Shown here one piece after another: positions 47,280 to 58,304 of a stretch of DNA of 64,000 bases. The DNA comes from Acanthochlamys bracteata (lineage: Eukaryota; Streptophyta; Magnoliopsida; Pandanales; Velloziaceae). The stretch is taken from positions 2,170,001 to 2,234,000 of the forward strand of contig CM034140.1 in NCBI GenBank assembly GCA_019914995.1, in the 5' to 3' direction. The notes under the pieces were generated by a model. That model did not search any database and was not told the origin of the DNA. It saw only the letters and a list, made by a program, of their open reading frames with translations. The position numbers and the translations under genes are program-made. The first letter of the stretch is position 1, and every line of letters starts with the position of its first letter.

Positions 47280-47690
47280 AGTGTAGACGGAGCCGTTTCG
47301 AAAGAGCCCACATGAACACTCCGGAGCCCATGTAATCTAACGACTTAGAATTTATCCGCCGACCTCTAGTTCAACAAATACCCGGAAATCTAACGGCTGA
47401 GTTCTTTAGTCAGCACCCTAGTAGATTCCGGAAAGGAAAAATCGAAATACGCCAATCACGCCAAAAGTCCATGGCTAGCGGGCCTGGTCGTGGGCTAGTC
47501 GTGGGCTCTACTGCTTCATCCAACGGCTAAGATTAATCAGAACTTTCTGGAACACCACCTCTGCAAATCTATAAGTACCCTGCTTCTCTTCCCTTTCTTT
47601 TCCTCTAGGGTTTCTGTCGTTCCATAGCGTTCTGCTCTTTCTTCTTCCAATTATTTTGCTTAGAGATTTCTGTGTTGTTGAGCTTTACTT
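47280..47690 (+). promoter_or_regulatory. HSC70 promoter and 5' UTR with a perfect heat-shock element
   Basis: GAAnnTTCnnGAA is perfect at 47540-47552, and TTCnnGAA occurs at 47426-47433. A TATAAG box is at 47570-47575, and a telo-box-like TAGGGTTT follows near 47607 in the leader. Two TGGGCT site II words lie in a short direct repeat (GTCGTGGGCTA/GTCGTGGGCTC, about 47487-47509). Three related words, TCTAACGACTTAG (47335), TCTAACGGCTGAG (47389) and ATCCAACGGCTAAG (47518), are spread over 190 bases. The set suits constitutive expression with heat induction. Confidence 0.75.
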
Positions 47691-50643
47691 ATGGCGGGAA
47701 AAGGAGAAGGTCCAGCGATCGGTATCGATTTGGGTACGACCTACAGCTGTGTTGGTGTTTGGCAACATGATCGTGTGGAGATTATTGCTAATGATCAAGG
47801 AAACAGGACTACTCCATCTTATGTTGCCTTCACTGATACTGAGAGGCTTATCGGAGATGCTGCGAAAAACCAGGTCGCCATGAACCCGACGAACACCGTC
47901 TTCGGTGAGTGATCTATGATTCGTTCTGCTTTCTGTCTCTGCTCTGTCGTTATTTCTGGTGGTCTGTTTGTCTCCATATGTCATGTAGGCATCATGGATC
48001 TGACGGTGTCATTTTTAAGCTGTTGATCAATCCGCATTATTAGATCTGATAGTTCGATGTTCCTGAAACTTTTTTGGATCTAGAGATAAATTTGATGGAC
48101 TGGATCTGCGGTATTGAGCTTATCTAGACTTTGGTTCACTGTTATTATGTTTCTTTATATCTGTATGCCCGTACTAATTATAAATAAGATCTCTCTGTGT
48201 TTAGATCTCCTAGTTATTGTAGTACATCTTTTGATTTTAATGTTTCGAGATGATTAATTGGATCAATGCGTAGCTTAATGTTGCGTAATTAGATCCATGT
48301 AGCCTATCACTTGTCGGATCTCTTCAATAGTTGTCCGTTTACCCATAGGCTAAAAGTTAAATTGTAGATATACTTACGAGGTAGAGGACTACGATTATGT
48401 AGTTAAGTTCGTGTCTCTTTAAACTCTATGGTTATTGGTCAATTCTTCATAAGGTAAGGAGGCATTGATTTCTATGGTTTCGGTTCTCAAGTGTGACTCC
48501 TGGTTGTTTATATGACGTGGTTGCAGTTTGTCAATGACACGTTTTATCAATGACACGTGATTATTCATTTAATTTGAATCCACGCATCTGAAAGCCATTC
48601 TTCTATAAATATTGTTGGTAAATATTGTTGGTATCGGTGTTATAGTTCCCGACAAGTCCTTTGCACCGTACAAAGTTAACGTGTTCTCTTGATGTTGTGA
48701 GTCAGTTTTGTGGATATTTTAGGTTTAATTATTCTTGCTAGTCTTTTAAAAGTTGTCTTATATATGCTTCTGATGTTGGCCTTTGAAATTCTATTGCAGT
48801 AGTTCATTTGTATGATAAGTGTGTTTCTTGAATTGTGAAGATTGTTAATGTCTACACATTTGAGAATTTGATAGATTTGCTAATGCTGGTTATGTTTTGT
48901 TTAATTTCAGATGCAAAGCGTTTGATTGGAAGGAGATTCACTGATGCTACTGTCCAAAGCGACATTAAGCTCTGGCCCTTCAAGGTTATTTCTGGTCCTG
49001 GTGACAAGCCCATGATTGTTGTCAACTACAAGGGTGAGGAGAGGCAGTTTGCTGCTGAGGAGATCTCATCTATGGTGTTGATGAAAATGCGCGAAATTGC
49101 TGAGGCTTATCTTGGGTCAACCATCAAGAATGCTGTTGTGACTGTCCCAGCCTACTTCAATGATTCACAGAGGCAGGCCACAAAGGATGCAGGAGTGATT
49201 GCTGGCCTTAATGTCATGCGTATTATCAATGAGCCTACAGCTGCTGCTATTGCTTATGGGTTAGACAAGAAGGCGACAAGTGTTGGAGAGAAGAATGTTC
49301 TCATCTTCGATTTGGGTGGTGGAACTTTTGATGTCTCTCTTCTCACAATTGAAGAGGGTATCTTCGAAGTGAAGGCCACTGCTGGAGACACCCACCTTGG
49401 TGGTGAGGACTTTGACAATCGTATGGTGAACCACTTTGTTCAGGAATTCAAGAGGAAGCACAAGAAGGACATCAGTGGCAATCCAAGAGCTCTTAGGAGG
49501 TTGAGGACTTCTTGTGAAAGGGCAAAGAGGACTCTCTCATCCACTGCTCAGACTACCATTGAGATTGACTCTCTCTTTGAGGGAATTGATTTCTATTCCA
49601 CTATCACCCGTGCCAGGTTTGAAGAGCTGAACATGGATCTGTTCAGGAAGTGTATGGAGCCTGTGGAGAAGTGCTTGAGGGATGCTAAGATGGACAAGAG
49701 CAGTGTGCATGATGTCGTGCTTGTCGGTGGATCCACCAGAATTCCGAAGGTGCAGCAGCTGTTGCAGGATTTCTTCAATGGCAAGGAGCTCTGCAAGAGC
49801 ATCAACCCAGATGAGGCTGTTGCTTATGGTGCTGCTGTCCAAGCTGCAATTCTCAGTGGTGAGGGCAATGAGAAGGTCCAGGACTTACTTTTGCTCGATG
49901 TTACCCCTCTTTCTCTTGGTCTGGAGACTGCCGGAGGAGTCATGACTGTCTTGATCCCAAGAAACACCACCATTCCAACAAAGAAGGAACAGGTCTTCTC
50001 AACCTACTCAGACAACCAGCCCGGAGTGTTGATCCAGGTATATGAGGGTGAGAGAGCCAGGACCAAGGACAACAACTTGCTTGGCAAATTTGAGCTTTCT
50101 GGCATCCCACCTGCACCAAGGGGTGTGCCTCAAATTACAGTCTGCTTTGATATTGATGCCAATGGTATTCTGAATGTCTCTGCTGAGGACAAGACCACTG
50201 GACAGAAGAATAAGATCACCATCACCAATGACAAAGGTCGCTTGAGCAAGGAGGAAATTGAAAAGATGGTTCAGGAAGCAGAGAAGTACAAGTCTGAGGA
50301 TGAGGAGCACAAGAAGAAGGTAGAGTCGAAAAATGCTCTTGAAAACTATGCTTACAACATGAGGAACACTATCAAGGATGAGAAGATTGGATCAAAGCTG
50401 CCACCTGCAGACAAGAAGAAGATTGAGGATGCTATTGAGCAGGCCATCCAGTGGTTGGACAGCAACCAGCTTGCAGAGGCTGATGAGTTTGATGACAAGA
50501 TGAAGGAGTTGGAGAGTATCTGCAACCCTATCATTGCCAAGATGTACCAGGGCGCTGGTGGTGAGATGCCTGCTGGCATGGACGAAGATGGTCCGGCTAC
50601 TGGTGGAAGCAGCGCTGGCCCGAAGATTGAAGAAGTTGACTAA
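47691..50643 (+). CDS. HSC70: Cytosolic heat-shock cognate 70 kDa protein
   Basis: Two exons (47691-47904, 48911-50643) joined inside the Asp72 codon give 648 residues. The intron position, just after NPTNTVF, is the one usual for plant cytosolic HSP70 genes. The ATPase domain has [10 protein letters not shown] (residues 10-19), the phosphate-loop [13 protein letters not shown] and [16 protein letters not shown]. The substrate-binding domain and helical lid follow, and the C-terminus is GPKIEEVD, whose EEVD binds TPR co-chaperones in the cytosol. The protein folds and refolds clients in an ATP-driven cycle with J-proteins and nucleotide exchange factors. It has no organelle signal. The frame is intact and codon use is typical of a highly expressed gene. 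Heat-shock and site II elements lie upstream. Confidence 0.97.
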
Positions 50644-53600
50644 ACTTCATTCTCTTTTCTCTTTTTTAGTATTGAGTTCATGAACCGTTCTGGTGTTGGA
50701 CTTCGACAGTATATGTCTTATCTGTTCGTCTCTAGATAATTTTGTTTTGTGAGGCTCATACCTTTGACTCATTATTTTCTCCTGCTTTAAATGTATGCTT
50801 TTCTGCACTATCAGTTTTCTTTTAATATATTTATGTTTTACTTTTAGAAAACATTTGAAGTTCCTGCACTTTCAGGTGTATTGCTATTGTGGGCTTTTAC
50901 CACCACTACGTTCGGCAACTTCACTTATGGTATAAACTTTTATTTATGTCGCGTCTTTCTATATAGTTACGTGTAAACTTAGAGTATTCTGCTACAATCT
51001 CACGTGCAGGGGTTTTTTTTGAAACAGAGACTTGTGAATTGGGCGGGGCCCTTGGCGGTGATTCCTCGCCGTCTTCGACAGTATTATTTGGACTTTTATG
51101 TTATTTTTGTGTTCATATTGTTCTTTTGTGAAAGCGGATTTTGCTCAACTGTTCTGGGTATCGTATGAGGTGAACCGCTTATCTGAAGATGTATGCTATA
51201 AGCTTGTTTGTTACAAGTGGTTTCTTTTTGAAGGACAACAAACAAGGGCTGACATAGTTATAAGATGGTAATTTTCTGTCAACTGGTTATGAAAATTGCA
51301 TAGTTGGGACCGATTCCAGATGCATTAAATTTTAAAGCTTTTCCAAAATATCAGTTCGTGCCCTATTCTATGTAGCTGAGCCTGATGATGAGATTTGGTG
51401 TCCTTAGTGTTTTTGTGGGCTAGCTGGTGCAAATGGTAGCAATATTAGTTGATTTGACTTAAGGAGTACGTTTGACAAACTTTTTCAAAAAAATAAATTT
51501 TAAAGTTTTAAATTTATATTTTTTAATATATTTTTTATAAGTATTTAAAATTTTATTTAAAAATTTTAAAAATATAAAACAAATGACATAGTAAACTTTT
51601 TTTATTTTTTATTTTTATTTTTTTAGATAAAAAATAAAATTTCAAAATCATTTCAAACACTCCCTATTGACGGCAGTTTGTGACCTTTGTCCATATTTAA
51701 ACAGTGAACTTGTCAATTCGCTTAGCACTTGACAACAGTTGAAGGTTGCTTTTGTGCCAGAAGTCATGCTTTCTGTTATTTTATATGAACACCAGTAACA
51801 AATTTATCTCAAGTTTTTGAGTAACCAGCATGGGTTTCACATTATAAAACACAAGCTTTTTAGCAGAATAGAAGTGATGGAAGGACTTGAACTAGGGTGC
51901 TTCGCAGGTGACCACTATCATGGGCATTTTACCAAAACCATGAAGAATCAATCTGCAAAGCTGATCTTTAAGAATGGAACGAAAGGTAACCAAGCAGGCC
52001 TACCACTTTCCTTTTTATTCATGCTTTTCATCTAGTAATATATTTAGATAGTAAGCTTGACAAGGACCATTTGCTTTCCCTCATTTGAAATTTTGAACTA
52101 CATTGCACTTTTAAATCACTGAGTCTGACCAGATTCCAGATTTCAGATTTCAGATTTATTATCTTGTGGTCGCAGACAAAATGACTCGAATTTCATCAGG
52201 TCCTACCTGTCCAATTCAGTTTCACAGTAGCGAAGATAACCGTAAGGGAAGGGAACCAGGGAGGGGGGAGAGCAGGGGGAGTATATTTGTGAAACAGAAA
52301 ACTACGAACATTAATATATAATAATACCGGACTCTTTTATAGCAAATGATAAAAGGTGATTATAATAAAAAAAATTTTAAATAAATTTTTTTTTTGAAAA
52401 ATAAACTTTTTTTTTTTAATTTCAAAAAAATATATAATAAAAAAAATTTATTACGTAAATTTTATTATATTTTTTATAATTTAAATAAAATTTTAAATAC
52501 TTATAAAATATATATTTAAAAATATAAAATTAAAAATTATAGTTCGGAAAATGCAATCCCAAATTGGTAGTAGATGAGTAGACCTTAGAAGCCGTAAGCA
52601 ATAGTCAAAGGCAACATTTAAAGTAGCTGTTCATTGATAACATCGAAAAAAAGTGCACATTAGGTTTATCTTCACGAGCAATTAAACATACTACTTTGAC
52701 GTGAAAGATATTGATATCTCAATGAAGCATAAGTTTCTGAAAATACTTGATGTTGCAGAAAAACATCAATGCTTGAAAGAAGCAAATGCTTCTATGTTGA
52801 TATCTCCTGCTTCAGTGATCGTTGTTCATCCAAACTACATATTTATACAGATTCAATCAAGATTTATCTGGGTATGTTATCTACCATGAACGATCAGATT
52901 GATTACTTTTTATCTCATCACTAGGACCAGGATGGCATTCCTATTTGGAAGCCAGACCCGGACCAGCCTACTTGAAATAGCTGGACATGAAGCATGCTCG
53001 TGTTTATCCTCCCCCAATCCTGAACAAATCATACTTTGTTTGAGAAATTATGATGAAAATGGCTTCATATCATTGTCATACATATCAGGAAGCGAATATT
53101 GTGGGGGGTTTATGATACCACACTGTAGTTCATCACAGACCCCACTTGTTGATTCAAAATGAACAGGCGAAGAACAAGATAGCCTAATGGGGTTAGCTAG
53201 CTGGAAGTACCAGCCAAGGTCTCAGATAAAGTTTTGCTGTAACTTTTCATCATTAACACTTAGACAAAGGCATGTTTAGTAGCAGCAGAGGTGCATGGCA
53301 AGAAGATAGGCAAAACACCACATAAGACTCAAGTCTTTGTTGCTGTTGCCAACAATTCATCACAAGAAATCAGTTTTCAGGATTCTAACCTCCCTTTTCT
53401 TTTTTCTGCTTTGGAATGATGACTCAGTGCTATGCTATGACAGACCTTTACTAGAAAAAGTGATGAAAGGAGAAACGATTCAAAGGGTATAAATCAAATA
53501 TATGACATTTGGTTGTCCATGCTTTCAATTCTAGGAGATGTTGAAGGAATTCATAGCACACAAGCATAGACAAGATAAGTATGACTGACACCTTTGTATG

Positions 53601-53919
53601 ATTCTGGTTCTTCACACTCGAACAGAACTTCAATAATTAAGGACCAAAGAATCAGATGCAACCCCTTTCTAAATTGAGATTCTTTTTTTCTCCAACAGTA
53701 AATTATTCATGTACACCAAACTCAGAAGTAATAACCAGCAGAAGTAAAATTCGAAGTACAATGGAAGGCCGGAGTAAAGCTTGTGCTAAGAATAACTGAA
53801 AATCTCAAAACAATATATTTGAAATTAATGGTAGAACTCTCTGCAGATCCAGAATACGAATCTGAAGGTGAATAAAAAGTAATCACCAAGAGGAATGAAA
53901 ACATGCCCATCTACTCTAC
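50644..53919. other. Intergenic region between HSC70 and a membrane protein gene
   Basis: The first few hundred bases hold the HSC70 3' UTR. One MITE-like element lies at 51463-51664 and an AT-rich piece at about 52330-52550. A short AGATTTC triple repeat occurs near 52138-52158. Open frames on both strands in 51.8-53.2 kb are short and unlike any family that I know, so no gene is called. Confidence 0.4.
51463..51664. mobile_element. MITE-like element downstream of HSC70
   Basis: Left end GGAGTACGTTTGACAAAC; right end, reverse-complemented, GGGAGTGTTTGAAATGAT. It is about 202 bases, AT-rich and non-coding, with the CGTTTG-type ends seen in several other elements of the window. Confidence 0.6.
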
Positions 53920-54882
53920 TCAGTCTCTGGAATTGAGATGATTAATGAGCTTGTCATGAGATAGCTTCAACTTTGAAGGGGATGAAGTTAATGGCAATAC
54001 CTGTGAAGAAGTGCTTGAGTGAAGCTCTGGGTGTTGCCCTTTGTCTCTATTCTTCCCAATTAAAAAGGTGATAAAAGAACCATTTTCTTCCTCTAAGTTT
54101 ATAGAAGGAGAAAGAGTAGTAGCACCATCAGCAGTAGTTGAAGCATAATTAGCACCATTAGAAAGAGTTTTGCCAGCTCTAAATGCCTCTTCCATTAATG
54201 TTTTCTTGTAAAGCTTATCTTCAGCATCCCTTAAAAACTTAAACTTCGGTGGTGGAGAAGATCTAACTCTGACAAATTCATCTTGTCTAGATGATTCAAA
54301 TAACGGGTTGAGCGCATGTTGGTTGTACCAGCAATCAAATGGTGTGTGTGAAGGAGTGAAGAAGGTTGGAGAAGCGAGTGGTGTTAAGAATGGTGTCTCA
54401 ACAACAGGTACGCCTGCATCACTCAAACTTCTTCCTCTTGAAGTCCTCCTACTTCTACCACCTTTAGATTTCACGTCTTCTGATTCCAAGTCTTCTTTAG
54501 TTTCTTCAATGATTGTGAAGAGAAATCTTGGTGGACCAGTTAAGTGGTGTAGTCTCATAAGCTCTGCTTCGATGCCTTCATCTCCATCAAAAGGCTTGAG
54601 CAAAACATGGTCTTTGCTCGATTCATCAACTGTAGAACATATTTCTTGTGGATTTAAAGCGGTTGAGCTTAAAAATGATGGCCTTTTCAAGCACAAGAAG
54701 CAGAAGAGATCTCTGATACGGATGCTGCTACTGCTGCTGTTGTTGTAATTTGCTCCTTCAATGTCTCTATTAACTACTCTCTTCTTCCACCAGAACAAAT
54801 AGTAGACTTCTGCAAGCAGAGCTAAGAAGAGACAACCAAACACTAAGCTCAAACCAATGCCAAGACTGCTCAAAACTTTCAT
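53920..54882 (-). CDS. Membrane-anchored plant protein of unknown function
   Basis: A single open frame of 320 residues. The N-terminus carries one strong hydrophobic segment (about residues 6-30, LGIGLSLVFGCLFLALLAEV) followed by WWKKR, so a signal-anchor with the bulk in the cytosol is likely. The rest is Ser/Thr-rich and low in structure, with conserved-looking islands: GPPRFLFTIIEETKEDLESE, TPFLTPLASPTFFTPSHTPF and PPPKFKFLRDAEDKLYKKTL. I recall similar proteins across flowering plants but know no function. The start at 54882 (MKVLSS) is preferred; an in-frame GTG at 54900 is not a plausible start. The frame is intact and long for AT-rich DNA, supporting a real gene. Confidence 0.8.
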   Translation of the reverse strand: MKVLSSLGIGLSLVFGCLFLALLAEVYYLFWWKKRVVNRDIEGANYNNSSSSSIRIRDLFCFLCLKRPSFLSSTALNPQEICSTVDESSKDHVLLKPFDGDEGIEAELMRLHHLTGPPRFLFTIIEETKEDLESEDVKSKGGRSRRTSRGRSLSDAGVPVVETPFLTPLASPTFFTPSHTPFDCWYNQHALNPLFESSRQDEFVRVRSSPPPKFKFLRDAEDKLYKKTLMEEAFRAGKTLSNGANYASTTADGATTLSPSINLEEENGSFITFLIGKNRDKGQHPELHSSTSSQVLPLTSSPSKLKLSHDKLINHLNSRD

Positions 54883-57800
54883 TGTTAAGCTTTCAATCAC
54901 ATTCCATATCCATACAACTTCTCAGAAGAAGATTCTCAATCTCAACCTCAACAACTAAAAGTTCTATTCAAGAATTACTTTTCTTCTTTGCTTATCAAGA
55001 AGAAAACTTCTATCCAAATGCAAGCACTAAGCACTTTACCCCACAAATCTATCTACAACTAAAGAAAACTAACTACACACAAAACCCAGAAACCAAAAAA
55101 GGGTCAACTAAAAACTCAAAAAAAAAAAAAAAAAAGGTAAAAGGAAGAGCTCACAAACACTTCAAGAAAAAAAAATTGCAAAAGAATTTGCACCTTTAAC
55201 TAAAAAAAACCCATATTGTAATCACTATCCCTGATTAAAAACCAAAATTTGTGGGATTTTCCAAGAGAAAAGATTTCAAGAAAAGGGGCAGAGCAAGGAA
55301 AAGAAGAACAGAAAACATCAAAAACAATGGGCTGGACGACTGGATGAAAGAAAAGGATTGCGTCGCGTAGTACGAGACTGTCTCACATGGGGCGATATAA
55401 GAGAAATGAAAACACTGCAAAGATCAAAAGGTCGGTGTCTGTTTCTTCCATTTCTTTCTTTTTAACTGAAATATTAAAAAATAAAAAAATTAAAAAAGAT
55501 GAAAGAAAGAAAGCATCCAAACAGAAATGAACTTGCATAACTAATTAGGTTCTTAATTAGTCTTACAGTAATGATGTAACGCGGCATGCTTTTTGATTGC
55601 CTTGGAATTAACAAATTTTGTTAGATACATTCTTTATTGTATATCAGTATAGGCTATAAGCTAGTTTATCTCTTTACATATGCTAGTTTTTAAATAATAA
55701 AAAAATTCATTTTATAATTACTTAATGTTGAATAAAGATTATGACTGTTATTTTTTATATAGATAGTAGAAAATCTTATTTCTTAGAGAATCAAACACTA
55801 GATAGCGAAAAGAAAACAGCAGACTACGAATAATCACAAAGGTATTAAGAAGAAAAAAGTTCTTTTTTCAAAAATGGCATTTAAATTGTAGTTGTTGCAC
55901 GAGTAGATATATCACTTAGCGATTATTTAGAAAATAAAGTTTTTACAATAAAAAATATTTTTATTTTTTTGAAAATTAATTTTACTTTTCTATTTCTAAA
56001 AAATAATAAAAATATGCAATAAAAAAATTTTATATGTTAAAATTTTTTATATTTTCTAAATTTTTAAATAAATTTTTAAAATATTTATAAAATATATAAT
56101 TAAAAATTAAAAAAAATATTTAAAAAAAAACTAAACCAAACCCTCCAAATACGTATTTTCATTGCTTTTAGATGCTTATAGTTTAATTACTAAATTTAAA
56201 AAATATAAATAAATTCTATATCATGTAATTATTATATATATAATTTATTTAAACTAAAAATAAATTCATTTTTAAAACAAATTTTTTTACGGAAACGCAG
56301 AGGGCAAGAACAGGCAGCAAGTCTGTTAGACTACTAATCCCGGCAACTTGGAAGCATTCAACATATACATCAAGGAATTATAATAATTTGATGATAAATC
56401 CAAGCAAGAATTTTGGCAATGAGATTCAATCCAATTCAGCTTTACATTTTACAGGCATGCCTTTGTGATTGCTTGCGGTTTGCAACAATGCCTGTTGCGG
56501 AAAACGCGTTTCAGGATTTCAGCAAAACTGTTTCGATAGAATTTAATTAGTTGACATTTTGTGAAGCTTCCAAATTATAGTTAATTCTTTCAAAACTTAG
56601 TAATTCGTCTATTATAGTTTTCTCCTGCTGCATTACTTTAGAACTCAGATCCATTGTTTTCTAACAGATTATAATAGCGTGTTTCAAATATATATAAATA
56701 TAAAAAATAAAATTTTAAAATAATTAAATAAAATTTAAGTTTTATATTTTAATTATTTTTTAAAATAATTGAAAGTAAAATTTGATTTTTATATATTAGA
56801 ATTTTTAAATATATTAAAATAGAGTTCAATATTTTCGAATATAATTTTCAATCAATATTATTTAAAACATATAAAATTCAAAATTTCAGTTATGACCAAA
56901 AAAAAAAAAATTGGACATTTGAAACATACATAAGTTAGCAAGTTGTGATATTTATAAAAAAAAACTAAGCTAGTTATCGAACTTATCAATTTCTGAAAGT
57001 GGCTTATTGCCTAACAGCTTTTGGTTAGCTTTATTGTTATTTTTATTTTTAAAACTTGGGTATTGTTATGCTATGACTTCTCAAAAATTTAGATATCGCT
57101 TAGGAATCAGTAATTATTTAAAAAATAAATTTAAATATAAGATTTTGTTAGTTTTTAAAGTTAGTATTATTTTATTCTATATATATAATAATTTATAGCA
57201 TACTATTATTTATTTATTGATTTTTAAAAATTAAAAATTATAGAATATGTTTTAAAAATAAAAAAATTGCAAAATGTATACAGCCTAACATCTCTCGTAT
57301 GTTTAGGAGACGTCACTTTTAAAATAGAATTTGTATAGAATAAAACATATTTTTTAAAAAATAAATAATAAAAAATTTTACTATTTAAATTTTTTTATAT
57401 TTTAAAATTTTAATATATTAATATAAATTAAAAAAATTATTTTTAAGTAAGTAATTTTTTTAAAAATATTTGCCAAAGTTGTATAACGTAGTTCTCGAAG
57501 TGCTACTTAAAAAACTATTACTCAGAATATATACAATCACACAGTTCAGTTTTAAATGTTAAAAGAATTGGCGTCGAACACTTTCATATCTGGCACCGTT
57601 AGTAAATTTTTTATATTTATTTAAATTAAAAAAATTTTATAAAAATAAACACAAAATAAAAATTTAGAATAAAAAACAAATATTGATAAAGTTTTCCGAA
57701 CATCTAGTAATTTTATAGAAAGAAATTCCAGCTGCATCATCAAATAGAAGAACACCAGATGTTGATGCAATCTTTCCTCCTGTCGCATTCAGGTTCACCG

Positions 57801-58304
57801 AAGGTAGTTAGCCAATTCATACATGGACCACCACAAATAATACCTTTAAGTCTTTTTCTGTATATAAAGAACGAAAAATAACACACATTAAAATAGGTTT
57901 TCATAAGAGTACCAAGTAAAGGACAACTACAAAATTTATCTCAAATGAATATAATAATGGATTCAGCTGGAGTGCATGCTAGATTGATGGTACACATTAA
58001 TATACACAGAACGTGTAGAGAAGAAACACAAGGGCCCCAATGTACAACTGCATTTCCCGTATCCTCATGCAAAAGGGTTGGTAACAGTTGCCAAAAGCAT
58101 TAAATTGCTTCAAGATAGAAGTGTGTTATGATATATCCAAGACAACAAAAAAATTTTGGATTCAATTCAGTTTACAAAAAGAAGTGAAAGCCGTTCAAGG
58201 CCTGTTGAATACAAAAATGTAATGATGGAAATAAAGAAAACGAAAAAAGAAGAAGTCTCCTAGTTGTTTTACTGGATCATTCCTTTGGTGGCCGGATTCC
58301 CATT
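54883..58304. other. 5' flank of the membrane protein gene and AT-rich spacer to GDI
   Basis: The first 500 bases hold the 5' UTR and promoter of the minus-strand membrane protein gene, with a run of about 18 A near 55119-55136. AT-rich, non-coding DNA follows, with MITE-like pieces at about 55915-56150 and 56677-56930. From about 57720 complexity rises toward the GDI 3' UTR. No further gene is called. Confidence 0.4.
56677..56930. mobile_element. MITE of the TGTTTCAAATG family, member 4
   Basis: Left end GCGTGTTTCAAATATAT; right end, reverse-complemented, TGTATGTTTCAAATGTCC followed by a T run and CATAACTGAAATTT, which parallels the CATAACTGAGTTTC beside the left end of member 2. 254 bases, non-coding. 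Confidence 0.6.

Noticed and set aside
51817-53162. Several 60-90-codon frames downstream of HSC70
   Set aside because: They overlap in conflicting strands, lack splice continuity and resemble no protein family; chance frames in moderately AT-rich DNA.
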